From Capra hircus (Eukaryota; Chordata; Mammalia; Artiodactyla; Bovidae), in contig NC_030816.1 of the NCBI RefSeq assembly GCF_001704415.2, forward strand, positions 80,850,713 through 80,914,712: DNA of 64,000 nucleotides. Direction: 5' to 3'. This document shows, piece after piece, positions 46,100 to 59,011 of this stretch. The position numbers and the translations under genes are program-made. The notes beneath the pieces were generated by a model. The model was given only the letters and a program-made list of their open reading frames with translations. It searched no databases and had not been told where the DNA came from. Position 1 is the first letter of the stretch. Every line of letters begins with the position of its first letter.

Positions 46100-48108
46100 T
46101 CAGGATTTCATTGCCTGTAGGAAAATTACTTGCTCAGGATTTTGTGTCTTTCTCAGCTTATAAAGGTTTGTGCTTTTAAACATTGTTCAGCTGGAAAATC
46201 ATGAAATAACACTGTGTCAGCTTTATTTATGTTTTTTTCTCCTTTTTAGACACAAAAATCTATAAATTGGCAAAAATTTTTCTAAGGATTTTTCCCTTCA
46301 AAGGGCTTAGAAAAATATCTTGAGTATGTTGGGAATAGATTGGGTGGTTGGAAAACAGCTCCAGGAGTTGGGTAGCTGTTCTCCAGTAGCTGAAGTGCAC
46401 AAAGCGATTTTGCTCCCTTAGCTGGCTGCTTGAGCTTAAAACAATGTTTGACAAATGCTGGAGTTCACAAACGTAGGAGTAGCAGTTACGGAGGTGGTTT
46501 TGCAAGTCTTTTGGAACATCCATGCACATCTTCAGTCACTCTTAATTTGAATGAGAAACAGGATGGTGGAAGCTATTTTTATTTTCTCCTGGGAGCAAGA
46601 GAAAAGGAAGGCAGAAGTCTGTACCATGTAATTTTAAAAAAAGAAAAAAAAAAAAAGAATTCCATTGAGATTCTCTCTTGTTTACTTTTTATTTTACTCT
46701 CGCTGTCTCCTAGTGTGTTTGACTAATGTAAGTCTTCCCCCAGGAATATGAGAATATATGGTACAGTCCATCTCATAACCTTCCTGGATATTTTTATAAT
46801 TTATCATCAGCTGACACCGCCTGGGTAGAATATTCTTACCACTCCCTCTGGCTGCTGGAAGTCTGAAATTACATCTTTGTCTTTGAAGTCAGGCATACTG
46901 TTAGCGTTGCTATGGCGACAGGGTGGGTAATGGCGTCCACAGACAGGAGATTGGTATTTAGCGTTTAAATGCTGCTGTACACAAGGCCTTGATTTTTAAA
47001 GTGGTTACTGAACTATCCCCTTTTAGTAAATGTTTAAAAATTACATTTTTACATGGTCTTACTAGATTAATAGTCATGGTTTATTTCATTTTAACTGCAA
47101 GGATAAAAGCATTATTCCATTAAATGGGTAGGTTTTTTTTTTTCCCTCTTTTGGTTTATGCATTATTAACACAGGCTTTCCTGTTTTGCTTGTAACATTT
47201 TATAGGCTTTTTCAAACATGCAGTCAGATTTGCTCTGTTGCTCCTTTATTTTTGGACTTAACTCATTGTGGGCCTGATCTTGGAATATTTCAGAGGAGAC
47301 AAAGTTCTGGGGAGGAACTAAGCTTTTAAAATATTAAAAATGAATGTTGTATATTTTTTAAAGCTCTGAATAAAACAATGATAAGTGATCAGTCTTTTCT
47401 GTGAATTGCAACAGTAACTTTATTTTTCAATGTTTCTTTTGTTTCAGGTTTCTGATTAATCCTTCTCTTATACTATACCCTCACATAGGATATTGAAGGA
47501 GAGACTCTTTATAGTTGTGGGGAACTATGGGACATCTTATAAAGGTTTTAGTGCATAACTTTTCAAGTTTTAATGAGTTATATTCTCTCGCTTATTAAAT
47601 CTGATCTGAAGACAGCTGCTTATATTTACATGTGATTTGTTGATTCTTGATTGTTTTGTCATTACAATCATGGTGAATCTTAAAAGTTCATAAAATATAT
47701 ACATGTCCCTCCCTACCTGATATGTAAATTGCTTCTAAAATATAATTTTGAATGCCTTTTGCAGTGGAAATTGCTACTTCATAAAGTATTTTATTTCTGA
47801 TAATTTAAATTGTCAGGGAATTCTTCCTCAAAGTAACTTGAAATGTTCCCTTGGATTTGTATTCTACTTCTGTGTCTTTAAACCACACAAAATAAATCTA
47901 TATCTGTCTTCTATATCATGGTTATTCATATATTTGAAGATAGTTTTTAACCGAGTTTTCACTAGGCTAACTAACTTGTTCCTACCAATTATGGGGGTTC
48001 AAGTCCCTATACTACCATGTTCGTAACTCTTTGATAAACTTCATTTTTGTGTAAACACCTTGAAATATGAATCCAAAACTAAACTAAATACGCCAAAGTA
48101 ATGGCTAG
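46100..48108. other. Unassigned intron, partly G+C-moderate
   Basis: The non-repeat block 46790-46990 is less AT-rich than its surroundings and holds an RFX-like palindrome (listed). An A-rich run sits at 46636-46656. No gene recognised. Confidence 0.5.
46906..46919. promoter_or_regulatory. RFX (X-box)-like palindromic site
   Basis: GTTGCTATGGCGAC differs at only a few positions from the RFX consensus palindrome GTTGCCATGGCAAC, with both half sites present. It lies in a non-repetitive, less AT-rich block of intron, as an intronic enhancer might. Binding is inferred only. Confidence 0.35.
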
Positions 48109-48159
48109 TATAGCCATATATATATATATATGGCTATATACATCATATATATATGATGT
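48109..48159. repeat. Two adjacent perfect AT palindromes
   Basis: A 30-bp perfect palindrome (48109-48138: TATAGCCATA, central AT run, TATGGCTATA) is followed two bases later by a 20-bp perfect palindrome (48140-48159: ACATCATATA then TATATGATGT). Either could extrude as a cruciform or form a hairpin in RNA. Confidence 0.95.
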
Positions 48160-48341
48160 GTAACAGCTGCATCCCGCACTGGTACTCTAGTGGGAACTAT
48201 TCATACTTCTAAGGCATGGGTCTCATCCATCCTGCACCTGAACCCAAGTGTAGTTTTCACATTTACAGTTTCTGAATGTGGTCTTGTCTGAGGCCATAGT
48301 TTAAACCTGCTCATGTGTAGTTGGATCCTGTATCATCCATT

Positions 48342-49227
48342 GTCAGTTCAGTCACTCAGTCATGTCCAACTCTTTATGACCCCATGGACTGCAGCATGCC
48401 AGGCTTCCCTGTCCATCACCAACTCCTAGAGCTGGCTCAAACTCATGTCCATTGAGTTGGTGATGCCATCCAACCATCTCATCCTCAGTCATCCCCTTCT
48501 CCTCCTGCCTTCAATCTTTCCCTGCATCAGGGTCTTTTCCAGTGAATCAGTTCTTTGCATCCAGTGACTAAAGTATTGGAGTTTCAGCTTCAGCATCAGT
48601 CCTTCCAGTGAATATTCAGGACTGATTTCCTTTGGGATTGACTGGTTTGATCTCCTTGCAGTCCAAGGGACTCTCAAGAGTCTTCTCCAGCACCACAGTT
48701 CAAAAGCATCAATTCTTTGGTGTTTAGCTCTCTTTATAGTCCAACTCTCACATTCATACATGACTACTGGAAAAACCATAGCTTGGACCTTTGTCAGCAA
48801 AGTAGTGTCTCTGCTTTTTAATATGCTGTCTAGATTGGTCATAGCTTTTCTTCCAAGGAGTAAATGTCTTTTAATTTCATGGCTGCAGTCACCTTCTGCA
48901 GTGATTTGGGAGCCAAAGAAAGTAAAGTCTCTCACTGTTTCCACTGTTTCCCCATCTATTTCCCATGAAATGATGGGACCAGATACCATGATCTTCGTTT
49001 TCTGAATGTTGAGCTTTAAGTCAACTTTTTCACTCTCCTCTTTCACTTTCATCAAGAGGCTTTTTAGTTCCTCTTCACTTTTCTGCCATAAGGGTGGTAT
49101 CATCTGCATATCTGAGGTTATTGATATTTCTCCCGGCAATCTTGATTCCAGCTTGTGCTTCTTCCAGCCCAGCATTTCTCATGATGTACTCTGCGTAGAA
49201 GTTAAATAAGCAGGGTGACAATATGCA
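48342..49227 (-). mobile_element. BovB 3' third
   Basis: Tail at left (GTCAGTTCAGTCACTCAGTC). Minus-strand translation of 48489-49175 stays open for about 228 codons (LKLNIQKTKIMVSGP, GSQITAEGDCSHEIKRHLLL, GGGRRRRG-type end). The palm YADD (LRYADDTTLMAE) is intact but in another frame, so a frameshift lies near 49075. 5' truncated at about 49227. Confidence 0.95.
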
Positions 49228-50585
49228 GCTATTTAGTATAATTCCTACTTTTGTGTCATATGTCAATTTTATCTCATCATAGCTCTTGATATAAAAAATT
49301 AAATGGACCAAATGCAGAACTTTTTAACATTCTCGTTTTGCCATTCATCCAAGTATAATAAATATATTCTAGGTCATACCAACATGTTAACCACAACACT
49401 ATCCTAAGACACTTGGTCAGTGGCTAGAGTGGGTATCCAGAACAAGTAGAACCATATTCCTATCGTGTATGCTATAGTACTACTTTTCAGAATTATTCAT
49501 TGTGGGTTATACAGGATTTTTGCAATGAAATAATACATATAAAACTTTATAATATTGAAAGTTGTACATAATTTGCTATGGAGATAATTTTAGTTTTATT
49601 AAACCTAACTTTTCCCTGTGAGAGAAGAGAATCTACTTTGTAAACCAGTTAACATTGCTGCATCCGATTATGTGCATTGGCTTTTTCTCTATATTCACAA
49701 GGAATATTCAAGATAAACATGAAGAAAAGTTAGAACAACCTGTGTTCATTCCCAGAAGGGCCGTAGCAACAGAACCCTGACTGTCATAGGTCCAAGGCAG
49801 AAGAGAGTCCCCCTGGTTGTTGGGAGTCTTAGCAATGAAGCTATCCCATTTGAGCAGCCTAAGATTTCAGGTAATGAGACCCAGAAGCCGTGGCATATTC
49901 TGTCAGGATGGTCACTGGAGACAGCAGGTAGTGGATGCACGTGCCTCCTCTACTACTTGCACATTTCTTTGTATTTATCTGTGTATCTGAGACATGCCTC
50001 AGGCTTCACTTTTCATCAGCAGCTATCCGGAACTGTGGAGGTTCTAGGTATTGGGGAAGTTAAAATGGATGTAGTGTCTTCTGAGCATCCAAACCTTGGA
50101 GAAGATGTGCGCCAGGGGGCCTGGTACTGGGACAGAGACCAGAGTACCTGCTTCTTAGGATAGGGGGCTTTGCCTCCTTGCTCAGCACTGCCTGTGCCAG
50201 GGAAGGGGAAGGGTGAGCCTAGTGGGTCATTAACAAAAAAGACATTCTTTTGTGAATGGGTCCCAGGCCCTTTCATGTATTCGTGGGGGATAGGTACACA
50301 ATTTCTGCTTAGACTTGTTTTAAATAATAAGCCATCTCCTCCCTCCCCACACCCATATGCACACCTTCTATCTCTGCCATAGCCAGGGTTCTACTTCTAG
50401 AGAGAGGTACCTGGGAGGCAGAACACTCAGAAATGAAAAATCTGATACTAAGTTGTGTACACTGGAAAACAGAAATTGCTTCAGACCATTGCTGCTTCAC
50501 AGAAGTTAGGTGGAAAGTAGTCCTCTAAAGGTGGTCTTTAGGGACATTGTTCCCTCCTCCTTCCTTTAGTAGGCACTGTGTGTCT
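49228..50585. other. Unassigned intron
   Basis: 49740-50410 is moderately G+C-rich with short open frames on both strands but no recognisable protein. No transposon recognised. Confidence 0.5.
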
Positions 50586-50598
50586 GGTGACCCTTGAG

Positions 50599-51103
50599 TT
50601 CTGTTCAGTTCAGTCACTCAGTCGTGTCCGACTATTTGCGACCCCATGAATTGCAGCACGCCAGGCCTCCCTGTCCATCACCAGCTCCCGGAGTTCACCA
50701 AAACTCATGTCCATTGAGTCAGTGATGCCATCCAGCCATCTCATCCTCTGTCGTCCCCTTCTCCTCCTGTCCCCAATCCCTCCCAGCATCAAGGTCTTTT
50801 CCAATGAGTCAGCTCTTTGCATGAGGTGGCCAAAGTACTGGAGTTTCAGCTTTAGCATCAGTCCTTCCAAAGAACACCCAGGACTGATCTCCTTTAGAAT
50901 GGACTGGTTGGATCTCCTTGCAGTCCAAGGGACTCTCAAGAGTCTTCTCCAACACCACAGTTCAAAAGCATCAATTCTTTGTCGCTCAGCTTTCTTCACA
51001 GTCCAACTTTCACATCCATACATGACCACTGGAAAAACCATAGCCTTGACTAGATGGACCTTTGTTGGCACAGTAATGTCCCTGCTTTTGAATATGCTAT
51101 CTA
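50599..51103 (-). mobile_element. BovB 3' end with 10-bp TSD, open frame
   Basis: Tail at left (GTTCAGTTCAGTCACTCAGT); GGTGACCCTT flanks it (50586-50595 and 51104-51113; the next three bases match except one). The minus strand is open from the LDSIFKSRDITVPTKVHLVK block to the C-terminal REAWRAAIHGVANSRTRLSD. By chance the open frame runs upstream into unique intron to 51224, giving 204 codons. Low divergence and intact tail suggest a relatively recent insertion. Confidence 0.95.
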
Positions 51104-51320
51104 GGTGACCCTTAAGCTTCTCTAACTGACCAGCAGCTTTGGCTTGAATTTGAGGTGACGGAAGGGCAGATTCTAACTCCACTGAAAGTCTAAATGAGAG
51201 TTTCATTAAATGAATCTCCCCCAAAGGGAAAGTATGGATGAGTTTTGGTTCTGAATATTTCCCTGTTTATAGCATTTGTAGCAAAAATTTATGTTATAGG
51301 AACTTTTGGATCTTCTAGAT

Positions 51321-51498
51321 CAGCACTGTCCAATAGAACATTCTGCAGTGTTGGAAATACTCCATATCTGTGTTCTCCAACAGCCATGTGTTGCTATATA
51401 GCTCTTGAATACAGCTAGTGTGAGCACTTGAATTTTAAATTTTAATTAAATTTAAATAACCACATGTGGCTAATAGCCACCATTATTAGGCAGTGCAG
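51321..51498. mobile_element. MER5A (hAT-Charlie, non-autonomous) with 8-bp TSD
   Basis: Left end CAGCACTGTCCAATAGAAC, right end ACCACATGTGGCTAATAGCC then GGCAGTGCAG; the termini are imperfect inverted repeats. The exact 8-mer TTCTAGAT lies on both sides (51313-51320 and 51499-51506), the size expected for hAT transposition. Confidence 0.93.
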
Positions 51499-51506
51499 TT
51501 CTAGAT

Positions 51507-54500
51507 TATGGATCCTGTGTAGTCATGTTTTTACTCCAAAGTGGATTTGGTGAAAATAATAATGTGCTTATTTGCATTAAGGCATTCAAGTTCTTGGCAT
51601 ATAAATCATTGATTTGCAGTGCATTCTAAACCAGCATTTAAATGTAACTCATTCATACACGTGTACAGGAAAGCATAGGTACCAAGATATTTTAGATGTA
51701 GAATTTTTCTGTTGTACAGCTTTGGCATACAAGTTGAAAGTCAAGATTGCAGCAGTAAGGATAACTGCATCCAGTGAATGAATGCTGTGCATTTGAGTGC
51801 TGTTTTAGAAGTTAGAAATCTGACATGCCTATGTGTCTTTCTACTTGCCTGTTTCTCTGGACTTTCAGTTATCAATATTTACTGGAAATAACTGTTACAG
51901 AGGTGGATACAGTAAGGGTATCCACCCGTACAGGAAGGTTTTCTGCCCCCACCTCCCTCCCATGTACACAGTGTGTCAAGGTTAGTTTAGACTAAGAGGA
52001 GTGTGGGCCCCTGGGCACAGAGACTCGAGGTCAGGCAGTGGTGTAACCCGCGGGGAGCAGAGCATGTCATGTGGGGTCCCAGGATTCTGGTTGCCCACAG
52101 GCTCCACAGTGCAGGTTTAAGCTGGGGTGTGGAATGAAAAGTGTCTTAAGCCTATCACTTGGCATCTTTCTCATAACTCGGGTGTCATGTTTAGAAATAG
52201 GTTAGGGTTGAGCCTGTGGTGCTGTCAATAATTGTCCTTGAATGTGGACAGAGTTTACTGATACTTAGGATCGTTTTCCTTCTATTTAATTGTAAAGTGC
52301 AATAAGGAGTTTTGTTCCATGAGTCTCAGATAGTTTTATATGTAGAGCATGAGAGTAGATGACAGTTTCAAGGCAAGATAGGAAATTTTTGGACTCTTGA
52401 CTTTTTCAAACTGATTTCCTCATTTGCCAGGTGGTGATAAAGAGGATAATGCCAGTGAAACCTGATGTTTCACTCAGTCCATGTCACAGCCACTTCCCGG
52501 TCACCCAGACAACTGGAATATTGTACCCATTAGAGAATTTGTATGTAAATAGTGCCTTAGATTTAAAAGCAGCTGCTTCATTCACTTTTTAAGTGCTCTA
52601 CATGTTCAGAATTTTTATAAGAACTGTATTTTACATTCAGAATAATGTAGTTATTGAATAATATGTTCCATGATTTCCAATTCACTCATCACTGCCTTCA
52701 GAATTCAACTTTTGCTTATTGTCTACATTCATTTCACTAAATACTGTATTCTAACAGGCATGGCACAGTCAGTGTGATGTATCTGTTTTCTGATACGAAA
52801 GGGTTAAATATTGACTGGGTTTTTTTTTTCCCCGCCTTAGTTGTTATCCCGCACCTGGGAACATCTTTTTATTTTTAAACTGTTTACCTCTCCCCACCTT
52901 CCACCAAGAGGAAAACACCAGGAATAAGTAATAATAATTTCTTAATATTTGTCTGATTTGGTAGCATACTGTACACTTCAGCATCAAAAGTAGATGAATG
53001 GGTTATTATTGCTAGTTGTTCTTACTTATTCAGTCTATAAACCTAATTTGCTTTATTTATGATGGGAGAATGGGAATTTATGAATTCATTTTACTAAGCA
53101 ATTCTTGAGTCTTTGTAGTATGCCATTATGATGGATACATTCCTGTTTTGAAGAAAAATGAAGAAATCCAGAGTCCCCAAGATTATGAAGCGCTTTTCGG
53201 CAAGCGTGTTCTGTTGTGATATGTATGCGTTTACCCATCATGTTGTGAGGTTTTTACGTGTTCTCCAAATGTCTTCAGTATTTCTTTTGAATAGTCATTA
53301 TTTTAATTATAGTTCAGATTTCTCTTTCCTCTTTTGAGAAATAGTAGTTCTCTCTCCCCTCACCCCTTGCCTTTTGGAAAAGTCAGTAATCTGGGTAATT
53401 TCTATTAAGAAACCTTTATTAAAACCAAGGAGTGATTGTAGTCCAGCTAATGAAGCAAAGCACAAAAGAAGATGAGGACAGGAGCAATAGGGAGTTAGTT
53501 CACTAATGAAGCAAAGTGCTTTGAAATGTAAGGGAAAATAAAGAAGCCCCCTTCTCTTTCTTCCAGCCTGGTCGTTATCTGGAATTTTTAGTTACATAGA
53601 ATCGTTAACTACTTATATATGCCTCAAACTAAACACAAAACCTCAAAGACAGTTTAATTATCATACTTTTGTTAATAAGATTAGGGGAAGGTTATTAAAT
53701 GAGTTGGTGAGACTTGCGCAGGAAAGATGATCTGCAAAAATAGAATTCGTTTAGTAAGAATACTTGGCTTGTGTTCTTTTTTAATGGTTGAGTATAATAT
53801 TCTGCTACTTTGTTTAGTCTGTGAAGGAGGAAAAAGCAAGAAAATGACCATTTTTTCACTTTGTTGGACACAGGTCTTGCCTAATTTAGTTGTTCGTTAC
53901 CCTGTGTAGGGTTTCATTCTTAAAACCTCTTCAAAGGGTGGATATATTGTCTTATTTATTATTTTAAATAAAATTTTAGTAGTTTACTGATATTTTATAA
54001 GAAGTCTTTCAAAAGAGTGTAACAGTAGTTGTTGACTACGTTATCTTCAGTCAGCCCTTTTAAATATAATGTCAGTTTTTAAAATATGATCCTTTCTCAC
54101 ATTCCCTCAATAAAGAAATAATATTTAAAATTTTAGATTTCTCCCACTGTAGTTTTCTTTGTTTGTAGTTGAGTTGGATGAAATCTGTAACAACACTGTT
54201 CAGAGTGAGAAGTGATTCAGCAGATACAGATGAGGCATTTGGCTATTAAAACTTTGTTTCTGCTGAGAAAGCACCAAGGTATGAACTTAAAATGGGGGTG
54301 GAGGGAGTGTAAATAATGATTTCTTCTTGTGGTCGCTCTTTGTTGATCTAAAGGGCATTTAAAGAGCGCTCAGTCAGTCTGGTTGTTAGAAGAGCATTTC
54401 GTTTTCTCAAATCAAGGACAGTCTACTTTTTGAATGAGTTGAGTTTTATTGACTTTCTTGCTCCCACCCTGGGCCCTTCTTTAATTGTTACTGGTGCATG

Positions 54501-55924
54501 AGAAGTCTGCACACCACGCCTCTTTCTCTGGTTGGCTCTGTGGCTGCCCATGTTTCCTGGTTAACTTTTCATTCAGAATTGTCTTTGAAGATCATGCACT
54601 TCTTGACTACTCAAGAACATTATGTTCACCCTAAACTACTGTTGTGATTTTTTGAAAAGCCGTATTTCACGTAACTTGACAGTTCCTAAATTTCTTTGAT
54701 TAACAATAAAACAGTAATTTTTGTTTTCTCATGAGGAATTAGGCCTTCTACATGTGTGATGTGGCATCTGTTTGCATGACAGATGTCCTTTATTGACTCA
54801 TTGTAAATAAGTCCCCTTGTGCATTGATATAATAGAATTATTGTTTTTAAAATAATTTATCCAAATTTATAGTAAGCAAAAGTTGTATTTTTATTTGGTA
54901 ATTATATTCAATCAGCAAGAAATAATATGCATAGACTTTGTTTTATTGACAAAATGTTGCGCTTAAAAGCACTGTTTTTATTTATGAGCAGTTGTATTTA
55001 GTTTGTGTGGGTTTGGCGTACATTCCTTTGAGTCGGTTTCCATAGGACAGCTATTGGCTAATGCCTTAAAAATTAAAGCAACAATTTCACTTCTAGTTTT
55101 TGCATTTATTTTTCTGTACTGCTAGGCCAGCTGTTAAATGGGAGAGAACCCCAAATTACTCTCGGGATAGTGGGGGAAAGAGCCTGGTAAACTAGGAGAA
55201 GGTAACTTGGATTTAGTTACAGGATTTTAGAATTATAGGCATACCACACTTTCCTCTGTTTTTTAAGTCTTGAACTTAGGTGATTTTTTTCAGTGAAAAA
55301 GCAGGATTATTTCCTGAGCATCTTATGAAAAAAAGCACTGGGGAGTCTAGAGGGCTTTCTGTGTTTTCTTGTTATACAGTTTGGGGTGCCACTCTGCAAA
55401 ATCATTGCAAAATGGGCCACCTTTTTACTTGTTAAAGAATAACAAATAGTTGTAAAATGGAACATTGATTTCTAAATTTGAAGTTTCTGAGTTCTCACAG
55501 GAAAGGTAAGAAATCAGCCTCCTAGAAATAAGAGAAAGAAGCCCCATGGCCCTCTGCTTTTGTGGAGTAGTGTTGCTCACTTAGAGCATCGCCCAGCATG
55601 GGAGGCCTGGGGTCGGTGCTCCCTCCAGGGCTGAGCTCTCCGGCCTTGGGGAGCTTCATCAAAACCTAGAACTAAGCTACTTTATAGCCTTATTCAACTT
55701 TCTTTCACTGTCAGATTTCAAGCCAAACCACAGTTTAAAAATGTGATTCTGTTCCATACAACTGAGGTGTGTATTTTGGGAGAGTGAAATGAAAGAAGTA
55801 ACCAGTAAGGACCTTTGGGAGGCGGTGAATGCTGACTTAGAAAATTGTGACTTTGGCTCTTCCACGTGAAGCCGAGGTCACTTCCTTTGCACTGCATCAG
55901 GTCCAGCCCTTCAGCTGCTTGCTG
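51507..55924. other. Long unassigned intron
   Basis: 4.4 kb without BovB or SINE copies. A 14-bp direct repeat CTAATGAAGCAAAG occurs at 53447-53460 and 53503-53516. 51900-52100 and 55540-55660 are richer in G+C. No exon recognised. Confidence 0.5.
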
Positions 55925-56010
55925 GCTGTTGCCCTTTGGCAAGTATCACCCCTCCGAGCCTGTGTCCTCATCTGGGGTGACAGACTTGGAGCTCCTCCAG
56001 GAGCACGTGT
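55925..56010 (+). mobile_element. MIR SINE fragment
   Basis: GCTGTTGCCCTTTGGCAAGT, then GAGCCTGTGTCCTCATCTGG follows the MIR core in sense orientation. Confidence 0.5.
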
Positions 56011-57546
56011 GCCAGGCCCTTTGCCGGCTTCCGCTCCCTCTCTCAGGGTCACCCCTTGAGTCACCTCCTGATAAAAACTTGAAATTAGGCGTGAAGGGCA
56101 AGGTCACTTTATGCATAGCTTTTATCTCCTGTTGAATGAGAAATCCATACTCAGCTAGTATTTGCTAGTTGTTTCTTGAAGTAGAAATAAATGGCCACAC
56201 CAGGCTAAAGGATAGCTCTCAGTCTGATCTTGTATGGTTGAGGTTTTGTATACTGAGGAATACAGTTTTTAAAAAGAGAATTTATTTCTGTGTATTCCAA
56301 AATAAAGTAAGAAATATCATGTGGGGGTGGGGAGAAGTAGCCTGCCAGTATTTTTTCTTACAAAAATAAATCAACTATTTTTACTAGAAAGAATGAATAT
56401 ACTGATTTATTTCCTTCCTAGAGTAATTCTATGTATATATATTCATTTATATTCTTTTAAAAATACTACAAAAGGGTAAATGGCAGTTCAGCAGTAAATT
56501 CAAATTTCCTTTTCCCCTCCTTAATTATCTTTAAACAGTTCTTTCTAAAATTTCAAAATAAAACCAGGGTAAAATGCTGCTCAGTGTTTCTTAATTTTGT
56601 TTCTAGTTTTAGAAGGTAGTGTTTCAGAAATTTGTGCCTGTGTCAATTTATTTATAGTTGACATAACTTAATTTGATAGGTTCAGTTTATTTTAGTATAT
56701 TTAAAAATCACTCTTTGTTTTACTTATACTTTAATTGTGTTACATTCTTGCATCAAATAAGGAATGTGGAGTTAGATCAGGAAATAAGCCTACAGTTCAG
56801 TGATGGAAGTTTTCTTTGTTTAAAAACAGCTTTACTGGTTATTTTAATGATGTTAGTAATAATATATTTATTATAAAGTTGAGATTACCATTTTTTGTAT
56901 CTTAGATTTTTTAATCTGTATACATTCATGGATAATTAATTTCTTTTAGAAAAACAGTGTTCCTATCATCTGTGTATTATCTTATAACCTGCTTAAAAAA
57001 CTGAACATAATTTCTTATCAAATATAGTTGTTTGCCATCATTTTAAATGATCACATAGTATCCGTATGGAATGATGAATGAGCACATTTAAGAAAATATG
57101 AAACCTAAAATACTGTATAATTAAGCATTTCAGTTTTGAGCTATCTTCTCTTTTAAATTGATCTTTAGTGCTCAAAATGATATTTAGATGTTTTTTTTTT
57201 AATAAAAATTCTGAATGGTATTTATTAAGAATGATCAGATACTACTTTAAACCAAGACCATGGAAGAGTTTGTTATATAAACAATTCCTGAAAACAAACT
57301 TTTTCTCTGGATGTGTTTATTTGAGATTCCTCTTGTTTACAGAAACTGTATCATGTTTATTTTGAAAAGAAAAAATTTTAATGTGCTTATAAGGGTAACA
57401 ATCTGAGAGGGATGACAGATAAACTGTAGCATGAAGTAGGCATGGCGTAAGTCTGGGTTCTGAGACAGTTTTCTCTTTTCTCTGTCTTCAGAATAAACAC
57501 GTGCTTGTCAAGTGTGGGAAGACACTCTCATGGATAGCACTTGAAT
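56011..57546. other. Unassigned AT-rich intron
   Basis: Nothing recognised. Confidence 0.5.
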
Positions 57547-57680
57547 GAGAACTTCCTGCATACCATGCTTTTGTTTCTATTTCAGAATCTTTTCTGTGTT
57601 GGAGAGAATCATAGAGAACTTCCTGCATACCATGCTTTTGTTTCTATTTCAGAATCTTTTCTGTGTTGGAGAGAATCAAG
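57547..57680. repeat. Near-perfect tandem duplication, period 67 bp
   Basis: The unit starting GAGAACTTCCTGCATACCAT occurs at 57547-57613 and 57614-57680. By eye the first 65 positions are identical and only the last two differ. Each copy contains an acceptor-like TTTGTTTCTATTTCAG. Confidence 0.96.
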
Positions 57681-59002
57681 CTTTCTGGCTTGCTATGTCC
57701 TATTCTCTCCTCTCCAGGCCTGGCCTTGTCTTGGACTCAGCTGCATGCCTTATTAACTCATCTTGCAACCTCTGGCTCCTCAGGAGTAGGAGCTGTCAAG
57801 ACTCCCTGTGGCATCAGTAGTGTGAGACTTGTACAGATGTACTGTATACGCTGAATCAGCTTTTTTGGGTCCCTTCCCAATGAGAAAAGCAGGCACTAAC
57901 TCTCATTTTGAAAATGTATTGCTATTTGTTGGGGACACTTCAGAGACCACTCTGCTTGTTTGACTAATGGCCAGATGGAAGCTAATAGTCTGTTTGGGCC
58001 AGTGAAGCCTAAAATCCTACTAATTTCTTCCCCTGACAAAAAAAAAAATCTCTTCATGTTTATATGCCAAGACCATTGACTGACTTATTTGATACTTTGT
58101 GTAGGGAAAATTAGGATAGGATTATTTGTGAGCTTTATGGTTTTAAATTCTTTTTCAATAGCATAATCATATGTGTGTACTCAGGTCATAGAAGGTTGTG
58201 TGTATGTGTTTATGTGCTTCTGTGCTTGTAAAGATTGTAAATTTGGAGTTAACTGGTTTTGCAAGAAAGAGGATATGTTTTTAAACCATCTCTTTTGAAC
58301 AGCTTAACCTCAGTTGAAGTGTAGATTCTCTTATTTGAAAAGGCTTATTTTTCATATTTTAGGAAAACTCATTAAAGAGTATGTGGTCTATAAAGGTTTT
58401 GTTTCAGATATTTGGGGAGATTCATTCTTAGGTTCTTTTTTATTTTAGCTTGTAGGAACGGAAAAATATATGGACAATCAAAATATTAACGTGGATGAGG
58501 TGCTAAATAAAGTGTAATAAGCACCAGAGGACATAAGGATGTGTTAATCTCAAAGCTGCATGATGATTTTTGTGTTGTGAAAGGTTTGCTTTTAAATTGC
58601 TGTACTAATTACTTTCCAAATGAATATTTCATAATAGTTATTTTTTCATTGGATATACATCTACATATGTATTCTGTTCCCCATGTGTTAGACACTGGTT
58701 AGCAGCAGTTGGAAATTCAGTTATCCACCGCCGCCCCCACCTTTTTTTTTTTTTTTTTTTTTGCATAGACCAGCTATGATTGAGTTTCTTATTTAAAAAA
58801 AATATGATTCAAAGTAATAAAATTTAGCAGTGCTTTCATAGGTTTAATGTGACGGCAGAGTTTATTTTCTAAATTTTATCTAGGCTTGTCCCTGTTAAGA
58901 ATATGACACTGGTGTTTTCCACCTTCACACAAACACTTCTGTTCATCTGGATGAGGCCTGTTTCTCTGAAGTAGCTATCTTTCTTAGCCAGCCTCCTTTC
59001 TG
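57681..59002. other. Unassigned intron with T-run
   Basis: Contains a long poly-T (58742-58762) preceded by a C-rich CCGCCGCCCCCACC stretch. No gene recognised. Confidence 0.5.
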
Positions 59003-59011
59003 CTTTATCTT

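Noticed and set aside
55847..56135. Overlapping plus-strand frames in a G+C-richer stretch
   Set aside because: The region contains a MIR core, and the peptides show no family features. The higher G+C explains the lack of stops.
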